NCBI GenBank assembly: GCA_023265235.1
Contig: JAHFUF010000367.1
Coordinates: 1 to 5,749, forward strand
DNA: 5,749 nucleotides
Origin: Blastocatellia bacterium
Lineage (GTDB): Bacteria > Acidobacteriota > Blastocatellia > Chloracidobacteriales > JADJPF01
Direction of reading: 5' to 3'
Made by a program: the position numbers and the translations under genes. Shown piece by piece: positions 1 through 5,749 of the stretch. The first letter of the stretch is position 1; the number at the start of each line of letters is the position of its first letter. The notes below the pieces were generated by a model. The model was not told the DNA's origin and made no database searches. It saw only the letters and a list, made by a program, of their open reading frames with translations.

Positions 1-959
1 CTGCTGTTTCTGTAATAGCTAATGATGGCGAATGGGTTCAACCTCATATCTTAAAACAAATAGTTTCTACAACAGGTGATGTTGTTTTACAAACAGACCC
101 AGAACGCCGCCGAGTAATTCGTAAATCTACTTCTGAGACTATGAAAGCCATCTTAGAGGGCGTAGTGGTTAAAGGTACAGCCAAAAAAGCTCGTCTAGAT
201 GGCTATAGTGCAGCAGGAAAAACAGGTACTGCTCATAAATATGACCCAGCTATAGGTCGCTATGCTGCTAGTCGTTATTATGCTTCATTTTGTGGCTTTG
301 CTCCTGTTTCTAACCCTGAAATTGCTGTAGTTGTTGTTATTGATGAACCTCGCTTAGGTCTTCATCACGGAGGACAAGCCGCCGCACCTGCTTTTAAGCA
401 AATTGCTGAAATGGCACTTCGTACTCTTAATATTGCTCCTGATGAAGTAAATAGCGAATATCCTGAGTCTGATAAACCCAGTGTGATTGATGATTCTTTG
501 CCTTTAGAAGATAATTTTGAGTTAGAAGAGATTAACTCACCAGAAATACAAGAAATATTGTCTAAATATCAATCAAGTGATAATTTACCCGAGACTGATA
601 ATTTGGAGCAAACAACAGTTAGTACAACTAGTGCAACAAACAATTTGCCCCAAAAAAATACTACAAGCAAAAATGTTGTAACTCCTAGTGAGATTAATAA
701 CAACCCCCCAAGCCATATGATGACAAATAATATTAAGCAACCTCAAGTTGCAATTCTTACTTTTTCTGAAGGGGAAGGCAGTTTAGTAATGCCTGACTTG
801 CGAGGTCAAGGCATGCGTAGCGCGTTACAACGTTGTAAGGATTTAGGATTAAAAATAGTTTTTCAAGGTTCAGGCGAAGTCGTAGAACAGTTTCCTGCTC
901 CAGGTACCGCGATTTCTTTAGGAACAGAATGCAAAGCAATTTTACGAAAAATTCAGTAG
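1..959 (+). CDS. ftsI: FtsI/PBP2x-type peptidoglycan transpeptidase with C-terminal PASTA domain (3' part)
   Basis: This is the C-terminal part of a class B penicillin-binding protein, the septal D,D-transpeptidase that cross-links peptidoglycan on the outer face of the inner membrane. The frame is open from base 3 to a TAG at 957-959, so the true start and the SxxK and SxN motifs lie upstream of the window. The third catalytic motif, KTG, is present as AAGKTGTA (K codon at 219-221), preceded by a typical LEGVVVKGTAKKARLDGY segment. The C-terminal half of the transpeptidase fold follows (YYASFCGFAPVSNPEIAVVV, then HHGGQAAAPAFKQIA) and ends near base 440. A linker of about 115 residues then leads to one PASTA domain (786-956: VMPDLRG ... 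EVVEQFPAPGTAI). An ATG at 141 is internal, not the start. The gene lies 20 bases before murE, the usual ftsI position in dcw clusters. PASTA also occurs on SpoVD-type PBPs, but the neighbours favour FtsI. Family assignment is very secure; the exact paralogue name less so. Confidence 0.93.
   Translation, partial: AVSVIANDGEWVQPHILKQIVSTTGDVVLQTDPERRRVIRKSTSETMKAILEGVVVKGTAKKARLDGYSAAGKTGTAHKYDPAIGRYAASRYYASFCGFAPVSNPEIAVVVVIDEPRLGLHHGGQAAAPAFKQIAEMALRTLNIAPDEVNSEYPESDKPSVIDDSLPLEDNFELEEINSPEIQEILSKYQSSDNLPETDNLEQTTVSTTSATNNLPQKNTTSKNVVTPSEINNNPPSHMMTNNIKQPQVAILTFSEGEGSLVMPDLRGQGMRSALQRCKDLGLKIVFQGSGEVVEQFPAPGTAISLGTECKAILRKIQ
441..743 (+). other. Disordered two-part linker between transpeptidase and PASTA domains
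   Basis: This part of the FtsI reading frame has no recognisable fold. The first 57 residues (441-611) hold 18 Asp/Glu against 2 Lys. The next 44 (612-743) hold 23 Ser/Thr/Asn, only one acidic residue and several prolines. The composition points to an extended, flexible periplasmic tether. The frame stays open with codon use like the rest of the gene, so a frameshift is not indicated. Confidence 0.75.
786..956 (+). other. PASTA domain coding segment at the C-terminus of FtsI
   Basis: This 57-residue segment has the PASTA pattern: an initial V-x-P-D-L-x-G strand, a helix (SALQRCKDLGL), a strand ending in GSG, then the hallmark V-x-x-Q-x-P-A-P-G-T turn and a last strand (CKAILRK). PASTA domains occur on PBPs and Ser/Thr kinases and are linked to peptidoglycan or partner binding. 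There is only one copy here, whereas many Firmicutes PBPs carry two. It contains two cysteines (codons 834-836 and 930-932), which is notable for an extracytoplasmic domain. Confidence 0.88.
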
Positions 960-979
960 AATAAGTCAAACAAACAACA

Positions 980-2434
980 ATGGCAAAACTAACAAAAATA
1001 GCAAAAACACTAGGAATAACATTAGCTAATAATCTTGATGGTGACGCTAGCGGAGTTACTAACAGTACAAAAAACTGTGGTCAAGGTGATATATTTGTTG
1101 CAATTAAAGGGTTTCGTCTAGATGGAAATAGTTTTATTGCTCAAGCCCTTTCCCAGGGTGCAGTAGCAATTATTTCTGAAGCCCCTTGTCCAAAAGGCTT
1201 TTCTTTACCTTGGTTCCAAGTTGCTGATGCTAGAGCCGCACTTGCTACTACGGCAGCAATAATTAATGACCATCCTAGTCAAAAACTTAAACTTGTAGGA
1301 ATAACAGGAACAAACGGAAAAACAACAACAACAACAGTAATTGACGCAATTTTTCGTAGGGCTTATAGCTGTTCTGCAATGATTACAACTATTTGTAATC
1401 GAATAGGCGATGAGGAAATCCCTGCCGAAAGAACTACGCCAGAAGCGAGTGACACTCAAAAAATGCTTCGTAGAGCAGTGGAAATAGGTTGCAAAGCCGC
1501 AGTAATGGAAGTTTCCTCTCAAGCTATTGACTTAAAAAGAGCTAATGATCTACAGTTTGCCGCCGTAGTTTTTACTAATTTAACTCAAGATCACCTAGAT
1601 TATCATCAGACAATGGAAAATTACTTTGCTACTAAAGCCAAACTTTTTGATGGTAGCCTAGACTCGTCACAAGCTACAGCGATAATTAATCTAGATGACC
1701 CTTATGGTCAAAGGTTAACAAGTATCTTTGCTGCTAAACAAATTACTTACGGTTTTAGTGAAAACTGCGACGTTCAAACTGTTGATTTCAAACTTTCTTT
1801 GCAAGGGATAATAGCTTCTATAAAGACTCCTAACGGGATGTTACATCTAAACTCTCGCTTAGTTGGTAAGCCACATATTTATAACATTATGGCTGCAGTT
1901 GCTACAGCCATCTCACTAGGGATTGATTTGAATACTATTAAACAGGCTATCGAAGCGCTACCTTCAGTTAATGGACGCTTTGACCGTGTAGAATGTGACA
2001 AGGATTTTGCTGTAGTAGTTGATTATGCTCATACAGATGACGCATTAACCAAAGTCTTAGAAACGGCTCGTCAAGTTGCTACAGGACGAGTAATTTGCCT
2101 TTTTGGTTGTGGTGGTGATAGAGATCGTGCTAAACGGGCTTTGATGGGTAAGGCTGCTGCTGAAGGGAGTGACCTAGTTATCATAACTTCTGATAACCCA
2201 CGTAGTGAAGATCCTGAGCAAATTAGCCTAGATGCAGAAATGGGACTAAAAGAGCTTGGCACACCCTACTTTAAGATTACAGATCGTCGTGAAGCAATAA
2301 ATTTTGCTATCAATCAAGCCAAAGCAGGCGATCTAGTTGTACTTGCTGGTAAGGGGCATGAAAATTATCAAATTCTAAAAGACAAAAAAATTCATTTTGA
2401 TGATAAAGAAGTAGCACTTGAGGTATTAAATTAA
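980..2434 (+). CDS. murE: UDP-MurNAc-L-Ala-D-Glu:meso-diaminopimelate ligase MurE
   Basis: MurE is the cytoplasmic ATP-dependent ligase that adds the third stem-peptide residue to UDP-MurNAc-L-Ala-D-Glu. The 484-residue length is normal. Domain 1 (about 1-105) binds the UDP-MurNAc moiety and contains GDIFVAIKGFRLDG (36-49). The central ATPase domain carries the P-loop GTNGKT (110-115), TTPE (152-155), MEVSS with the metal-ligand Glu177, TNLTQDHLDYH with His205, and Lys219 in the ATK context, equivalent to the carbamylated lysine of known MurE proteins. The C-terminal domain holds DYAHT (348-352), FGCGGDRDRAKR (375-386), SDNPR (404-408) and GKGHE (457-461). DNPR is the established signature for meso-DAP rather than L-Lys. 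Oddities are NST at 28-30 where DSR is usual, and five identical ACA codons in the P-loop helix. The ATG at 980 gives the expected N-terminus, but I see no clear Shine-Dalgarno before it. It probably sits in one operon with ftsI and murF. Confidence 0.97.
   Translation: MAKLTKIAKTLGITLANNLDGDASGVTNSTKNCGQGDIFVAIKGFRLDGNSFIAQALSQGAVAIISEAPCPKGFSLPWFQVADARAALATTAAIINDHPSQKLKLVGITGTNGKTTTTTVIDAIFRRAYSCSAMITTICNRIGDEEIPAERTTPEASDTQKMLRRAVEIGCKAAVMEVSSQAIDLKRANDLQFAAVVFTNLTQDHLDYHQTMENYFATKAKLFDGSLDSSQATAIINLDDPYGQRLTSIFAAKQITYGFSENCDVQTVDFKLSLQGIIASIKTPNGMLHLNSRLVGKPHIYNIMAAVATAISLGIDLNTIKQAIEALPSVNGRFDRVECDKDFAVVVDYAHTDDALTKVLETARQVATGRVICLFGCGGDRDRAKRALMGKAAAEGSDLVIITSDNPRSEDPEQISLDAEMGLKELGTPYFKITDRREAINFAINQAKAGDLVVLAGKGHENYQILKDKKIHFDDKEVALEVLN
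1322..1336 (+). repeat. Five-unit ACA trinucleotide repeat in the murE P-loop
   Basis: Five consecutive ACA codons encode Thr115 to Thr119, directly after P-loop Lys114 and starting with the invariant P-loop threonine. The repeat is a perfect microsatellite, but short. Thr-rich runs after GKT are normal in Mur ligases; only the uniform codon choice is unusual. Confidence 0.8.
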
Positions 2435-2435
2435 T

Positions 2436-2440
2436 AGGGG
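2436..2440 (+). promoter_or_regulatory. Ribosome binding site of murF
   Basis: AGGGG lies just after the murE stop codon with a five-base spacer to a TTG. It decides the murF start: no in-frame ATG exists near the N-terminus, and translation from this TTG gives the expected MurF beginning. Confidence 0.75.
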
Positions 2441-2445
2441 CAATT

Positions 2446-3861
2446 TTGAAATTAAGCGAAATTACCGAAATCATTAATGGTATTACTCAACTAGGTGATT
2501 TAGCTAGGCAAGAACCTGTTGGTTATAGCATTGATTCTCGTAACATAAAAGAAAATGAGCTTTTCTTTGCCATCAAAGGTGAAGTCTTTGATGGACATGA
2601 TTTTGCTGTTGCTGCGCTTGAACGTGGTGCCATTGCTATTGTTGTCTCTAAATCTATTCCAAATATAGAAAGGTTTAGCTCTCGTCTGATAACCGTAGAA
2701 GATGTCCTAGGCTCTTTGCAAGGTTTAGCTAGTGAGGTTTTGCGGCGTTGGGGTCGTCCTGTGATTGGTATTACTGGAAGTGCTGGCAAGACCACTACTA
2801 AAGAGCTAACAGCATTGGTGTTAGAAGCTAAAGGGCGTGTACACAAATCTGTAGGCAACTTAAACAATGCCTATGGTTTACCGCTTTCAGTCTTAAAAAT
2901 GGAAAGCAATGGCTCTCACGCTTCTGATTTTGACTTTGCTGTCTTAGAAATGGGAATGAGTACACCTGGAGAAATTAGACGATTATGTCAAATAGCTCCT
3001 CCTAGTTTAGGGGCAGTCTTAAATGTTAATGCTGTCCATCTAGAGTTTTTTGAAAACCTCCAAGGTATTGCTAATGCAAAAGCTGAGCTAATTGAGGGCT
3101 TAAAACCTGATGGTGTGGCTGTCCTTAATGCAGATGATTCATTAGTAGCCGCAATGCACACACGTCACAAAGGTAAAACCATAACTTTTGGGATTGAGAA
3201 CACAGCAAAAGTCTACGCGAAAAATATTGAAGAACAAGGAGTTTGGGGTACTAGGTTTTGTCTAGTTACCACTAAAGGAGAAACAGAAGTAGCTTTTCCT
3301 CTTGCAGGCAGACATTTACTTTATAACGCCCTAGTTGCAGCAAGTATTGGTGACTATTTCGGCTTAACACCTGAGAAAATAGCACAGCAATTATACAAAG
3401 CACATCCTGCTAGCCATAGAGGGGAAATCCTAAACTTTAAGCAAGGCTTTGTTGTAATTGACGATAGCTATAATTCAAATCCACGCGCTTTAGATGAAAT
3501 GGTAAAAATGCTTACTCAAGCTAAAGGATTTTCCAGACTAATAGTTGTAGCTGGCGAAATGTTAGAACTAGGTGCTAGTGCAACAGAAATGCATCAAAAC
3601 TGTGGAAAAACTATTGCAGAAAGTAAAACTGACCTCCTAATTGGTGTTCGTGGTTTAGCAAAAGAGATTGTTAATGGTGCAATTAAAGCAGGGCTAGCAG
3701 AGGATGCTACTTATTTTGCTGCAACTGTATCTCAAGCAAGTGAATTTCTAGTGGAAAAAATTTCTACAAATGATTTGATATTAATTAAAGGGTCAAGAGG
3801 TGTAAAAACCGATTTGATTATAGAACAGCTAAAAGAAAAATTTACTTTGGAGAAAGCATAA
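2446..3861 (+). CDS. murF: UDP-MurNAc-tripeptide:D-alanyl-D-alanine ligase MurF
   Basis: MurF joins the D-Ala-D-Ala dipeptide to UDP-MurNAc-tripeptide in the cytoplasm, using ATP, to complete the pentapeptide precursor. The 471-residue length is typical. The N-terminal domain has SIDSRN (28-33) and ELFFAIKGEVFDGHDF (38-53). The ATPase domain has the P-loop GSAGKT (111-116), GNLNNAYGLPLSVL (137-150), LEMGMSTPGEI (167-177) with Glu168, NVNAVHLEFF (193-202) with His198, and Lys212 in NAKAEL at the carbamylated-lysine position. The C-terminal domain has DDSYNSNP (339-346), VAGEMLELG (368-376) and KGSR (448-451). The start is TTG at 2446, supported by AGGGG five bases upstream and by the expected MKLSEI-type N-terminus. 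The gene begins 11 bases after murE ends, and its TAA directly abuts the mraY start. DSYNSNP and NLNNAYG separate it clearly from MurE and MurC. Relative to the common NIGxAH form, NVNAVH is a mild variant. Confidence 0.97.
   Translation: MKLSEITEIINGITQLGDLARQEPVGYSIDSRNIKENELFFAIKGEVFDGHDFAVAALERGAIAIVVSKSIPNIERFSSRLITVEDVLGSLQGLASEVLRRWGRPVIGITGSAGKTTTKELTALVLEAKGRVHKSVGNLNNAYGLPLSVLKMESNGSHASDFDFAVLEMGMSTPGEIRRLCQIAPPSLGAVLNVNAVHLEFFENLQGIANAKAELIEGLKPDGVAVLNADDSLVAAMHTRHKGKTITFGIENTAKVYAKNIEEQGVWGTRFCLVTTKGETEVAFPLAGRHLLYNALVAASIGDYFGLTPEKIAQQLYKAHPASHRGEILNFKQGFVVIDDSYNSNPRALDEMVKMLTQAKGFSRLIVVAGEMLELGASATEMHQNCGKTIAESKTDLLIGVRGLAKEIVNGAIKAGLAEDATYFAATVSQASEFLVEKISTNDLILIKGSRGVKTDLIIEQLKEKFTLEKA
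3849..3853 (+). promoter_or_regulatory. Ribosome binding site of mraY, inside the murF 3' end
   Basis: GGAGA lies within the last murF codons, eight bases before the GTG at 3862. This supports GTG over the downstream in-frame ATGs (3910 and 3919). Because the site lies inside murF coding sequence, translation of the two genes is likely coupled. Confidence 0.75.
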
Positions 3862-4950
3862 GTGCTGTACTACTTGTTTTTCGAGATTTTAAGAAATGTT
3901 CATCCATCAATGTCATGGATGCGTGTTTTTGAGTATGAGATCTTTCGCGCCGCCGTAGCTACGCTTACAGCAATGCTTATTAGTCTAGTTCTTGGCCCAA
4001 TGTTTATTGAAAGACTTAAAAGGTTTCAAATTAGTCAATATATTCGTGAAGAAGGCCCAAAATCTCATCAGAAAAAACAAGGTACCCCAACAATGGGAGG
4101 GATTTTAATTTTAGCTTCTGTTGTTGGTGCAACAATCTGTTGGATGGATCTTAAGAATACCAATGTTTGGTTAGCGATTTTTTCTATACTAGCTTTTGGT
4201 GCAATTGGTTTTGCTGATGATTACTTAAAAGTTGCTAAGAAAAATAATTTAGGCTTGCAAGGTCGATACAAATTAATTTTTCAATTACTTAATTGCCTTG
4301 TAATTATTGGGGGTTTGTATCTTACAGGCTATGAGCCTAAGTTAAGTGTTCCATTTATTAAGACTTTTACTCCTACTTTATGGTGGCCAATCTATGGGTT
4401 TTTTATTTGGATGATTATTACAGGCTTTTCCAATGCAGTTAACCTTACAGATGGTTTAGATGGTTTAGCCATTAGTATTACTTTTGTTACGGTTTCAACT
4501 TTAACAGTATTTACTTATTTAACAGGAAATCTTGGCCATGCCACTTTTTTAGGGCTAATCCATAATCCAGCCGCAGCAGAAGTAACGGTTTTTTGTGCTG
4601 CGCTGGCTGGGGCTAGCCTAGGGTTTCTTTGGTTTAACTCGCCGCCTGCGGAAATGTTTATGGGGGATGTTGGTAGTCTCGCACTTGGCGGCTCTATTGC
4701 TACAGTAGCCGTGATTATTAAACAAGAATTTCTGTTAGGTCTAATGGGTGGAGTATTTATCATAGAAATGCTTTCAGTGATGCTCCAAGTTGCTTCTTAT
4801 AAAACTACAGGTAAACGCATTTTTAAGATGTCTCCAATTCATCATCATTTTGAATTACTTGGCTGGAAAGAAACAAAAATAGTGTTTCGCTTTTTAATTG
4901 TAGCAATATTTTTTGCTTTGCTAAGTTTAGCCACTTTGAAATTACGATAA
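3862..4950 (+). CDS. mraY: Phospho-N-acetylmuramoyl-pentapeptide transferase MraY
   Basis: MraY is the integral membrane enzyme that transfers phospho-MurNAc-pentapeptide from UDP to undecaprenyl phosphate, making lipid I, the first membrane step of peptidoglycan synthesis. At 362 residues it matches the E. coli-type length. About ten hydrophobic segments are visible, near residues 27-50, 79-96, 101-118, 138-156, 175-193, 202-221, 241-258, 271-287, 290-310 and 340-360. Family motifs are EEGPKSHQKKQGTPTMGG (63-80), the catalytic-site Asp pair in ADDYLK (Asp119, Asp120), NAVNLTDGLDGLA (191-203), FMGDVGSLALGG (266-277, Asp269) and PIHHHFE (325-331). No key residue is missing. The start is GTG at 3862, directly after the murF TAA with no intervening base. 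It uses a GGAGA site inside murF, and the MLYYLF beginning aligns with the usual N-terminus. The gene is followed six bases later by murD. WecA-type transferases are excluded by the HHH motif and the context. Confidence 0.98.
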   Translation: MLYYLFFEILRNVHPSMSWMRVFEYEIFRAAVATLTAMLISLVLGPMFIERLKRFQISQYIREEGPKSHQKKQGTPTMGGILILASVVGATICWMDLKNTNVWLAIFSILAFGAIGFADDYLKVAKKNNLGLQGRYKLIFQLLNCLVIIGGLYLTGYEPKLSVPFIKTFTPTLWWPIYGFFIWMIITGFSNAVNLTDGLDGLAISITFVTVSTLTVFTYLTGNLGHATFLGLIHNPAAAEVTVFCAALAGASLGFLWFNSPPAEMFMGDVGSLALGGSIATVAVIIKQEFLLGLMGGVFIIEMLSVMLQVASYKTTGKRIFKMSPIHHHFELLGWKETKIVFRFLIVAIFFALLSLATLKLR

Positions 4951-4956
4951 GATTTT

Positions 4957-5749
4957 ATGCAACTATTAGGAAAACAAGTTACAGTTATTGGAATGGCAAA
5001 AAGCGGCTTGGCAGCAGCAGAATTTCTTGCTGCTCGCGGGGCTAAAGTCCTAGTGAGTGACGCTAAATTACCAGAAAAACTTAGTAGGGAGATTGATTTT
5101 CTTTCCTCTCGAAATATCGCAGTAGAAACAGGTGGTAATAGCGACAAAGCTGTTTTAGATAACGATCTAATAGTGGTTAGCCCAGGTGTACCACTAGATA
5201 TTGTACCTTTAACCAGAGCGCGCAATGCTGGAAAGAAAATCATTGGAGAAATAGAACTAGCAGCGACTTTTCTAAAAGCAAAAATAGTAGGAATTACTGG
5301 CTCAAATGGTAAAACTACGACTACTAGTTTAACTGGTAAAGTGCTTAAAGATTCAGGTTTTTATACACAAGTAGGCGCCAATATTGGTACACCATTAATT
5401 AGCCTAGTAGATAGCTCTCGTGAAGATGGGGTTACTGTAGTAGAGCTAAGCAGTTTTCAACTAGAAGCTACTGAAAAATTGCACTTAAAAGTAGCAGCTT
5501 TACTTAACATTACTCCTAATCATTTGGATCGCTATGCTAGTTTTAGTGATTATGCAGAAGCAAAACGGAGGCTTTTTCTTAATCAACAGGAAAGTGATTT
5601 TGCAGTGCTAAATTTTGAGGATAGGTTAGTAAGCTCAAAGGCTGATTCTACGCCAGCAGAGAAGTTGTTTTTCTCTACAATAAAAGAACTTCCTATAGGT
5701 ACATTTTTACGTGGTGATGAAATTGTCTACCGAAATAGCAATACTACAG
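4957..5749 (+). CDS. murD: UDP-MurNAc-L-alanine:D-glutamate ligase MurD (5' part)
   Basis: MurD is the cytoplasmic ligase that adds D-glutamate to UDP-MurNAc-L-alanine with ATP. The window holds 264 codons; the frame is open to the edge, so the gene is cut, not broken. The N-terminal Rossmann-like domain starts with QVTVIGMAKSGLAAAEFL, a glycine loop at residues 12-17, and includes VVSPGVPL (73-80) in the uracil-binding domain. The ATPase domain has the P-loop GSNGKT (115-120), GANIGTPL (140-147), VELSSFQLE (162-170) with Glu163, NITPNHLDRY (184-193) with His189, and Lys203 in EAKRR at the carbamylated-lysine position. The C-terminal D-Glu-binding domain is beyond the window. The ATG at 4957 is six bases after mraY; the next in-frame ATG (4993) would remove the glycine loop. 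No convincing Shine-Dalgarno is seen, so translation may be coupled to mraY. Confidence 0.96.
   Translation, partial: MQLLGKQVTVIGMAKSGLAAAEFLAARGAKVLVSDAKLPEKLSREIDFLSSRNIAVETGGNSDKAVLDNDLIVVSPGVPLDIVPLTRARNAGKKIIGEIELAATFLKAKIVGITGSNGKTTTTSLTGKVLKDSGFYTQVGANIGTPLISLVDSSREDGVTVVELSSFQLEATEKLHLKVAALLNITPNHLDRYASFSDYAEAKRRLFLNQQESDFAVLNFEDRLVSSKADSTPAEKLFFSTIKELPIGTFLRGDEIVYRNSNTT

Noticed and set aside
704..709. C6 homopolymer in the FtsI linker as a possible phase-variation tract
   Set aside because: Six bases is short for slippage switching, and the frame reads correctly through it into PASTA.
960..979. ftsI-murE gap as a promoter or terminator site
   Set aside because: Only 20 A-rich bases, with no -35/-10 pair, no stem-loop and no T-run.
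1205..1522. Minus-strand 105-codon open frame opposite murE, rich in Cys, Ser and Tyr
   Set aside because: It is fully antisense to conserved MurE codons, has no ribosome site or family resemblance, and its composition is what reversed murE codons would give.
1520..1522. Gln181 in MurE after MEVSS where His is frequent
   Set aside because: This position is not the metal-binding His, which is His205 in the TQDHLDYH segment; MurD has Phe at the equivalent place, so the change is not clearly meaningful.
1890..1909. GGCTG/CAGCC inverted repeat inside murE as a possible hairpin
   Set aside because: A five-base stem with a ten-base loop inside conserved coding sequence, with no T-run; expected by chance.
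2523..2867. Minus-strand 114-codon open frame opposite murF
   Set aside because: Antisense shadow of the MurF N-terminal and P-loop region; no independent coding signs.
4845..5243. Minus-strand 132-codon open frame spanning the mraY-murD junction
   Set aside because: It overlaps two conserved genes on the other strand and shows no recognisable protein features.

Overview
The window is a single-strand, tightly packed stretch of a dcw (division and cell wall) cluster. On the + strand, in order, it holds the 3' end of a transpeptidase-type penicillin-binding protein (ftsI, with a C-terminal PASTA domain), complete murE, complete murF, complete mraY, and the 5' part of murD. Both end genes are cut by the window edges. 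The gaps between genes are only 20, 11, 0 and 6 bases. There is no room for independent promoters or terminators, and I see no RNA genes, mobile elements, CRISPR arrays or minus-strand genes. No stretch over 300 bases lacks a gene.

Functionally this is one pathway laid out in order. MurD adds D-Glu to UDP-MurNAc-L-Ala, MurE adds the third residue (meso-diaminopimelate, judging by a DNPR motif), and MurF adds D-Ala-D-Ala. MraY transfers the finished phospho-MurNAc-pentapeptide to undecaprenyl phosphate in the membrane. FtsI cross-links the polymer at the septum on the outer face of the membrane. The three Mur ligases are visibly related: each has a GxxGKT P-loop, a metal-binding Glu, a His in an NxxxxHL-type motif, and a Lys that is carbamylated in known homologues.

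The organism is a diderm-type bacterium of low G+C (about 40% by eye). The order murE-murF-mraY-murD, a 362-residue MraY of proteobacterial length with an EEGPKSH...GTPTMGG segment, the LDGYSAAGKTGTA segment and a single C-terminal PASTA on FtsI together remind me most of Acidobacteriota (Blastocatellia-like) dcw clusters. This is inference from remembered family patterns, not a search; deltaproteobacterial lineages are the main alternative.

I do not find an undescribed system here. The points worth a second look are modest: a long two-part linker (acidic, then Ser/Thr/Asn-rich) before the FtsI PASTA domain; a changed DSR-type motif in the MurE substrate-binding domain; a correlation between non-ATG starts and good ribosome binding sites; zero-base spacing between murF and mraY; and an apparent excess of CTAG.
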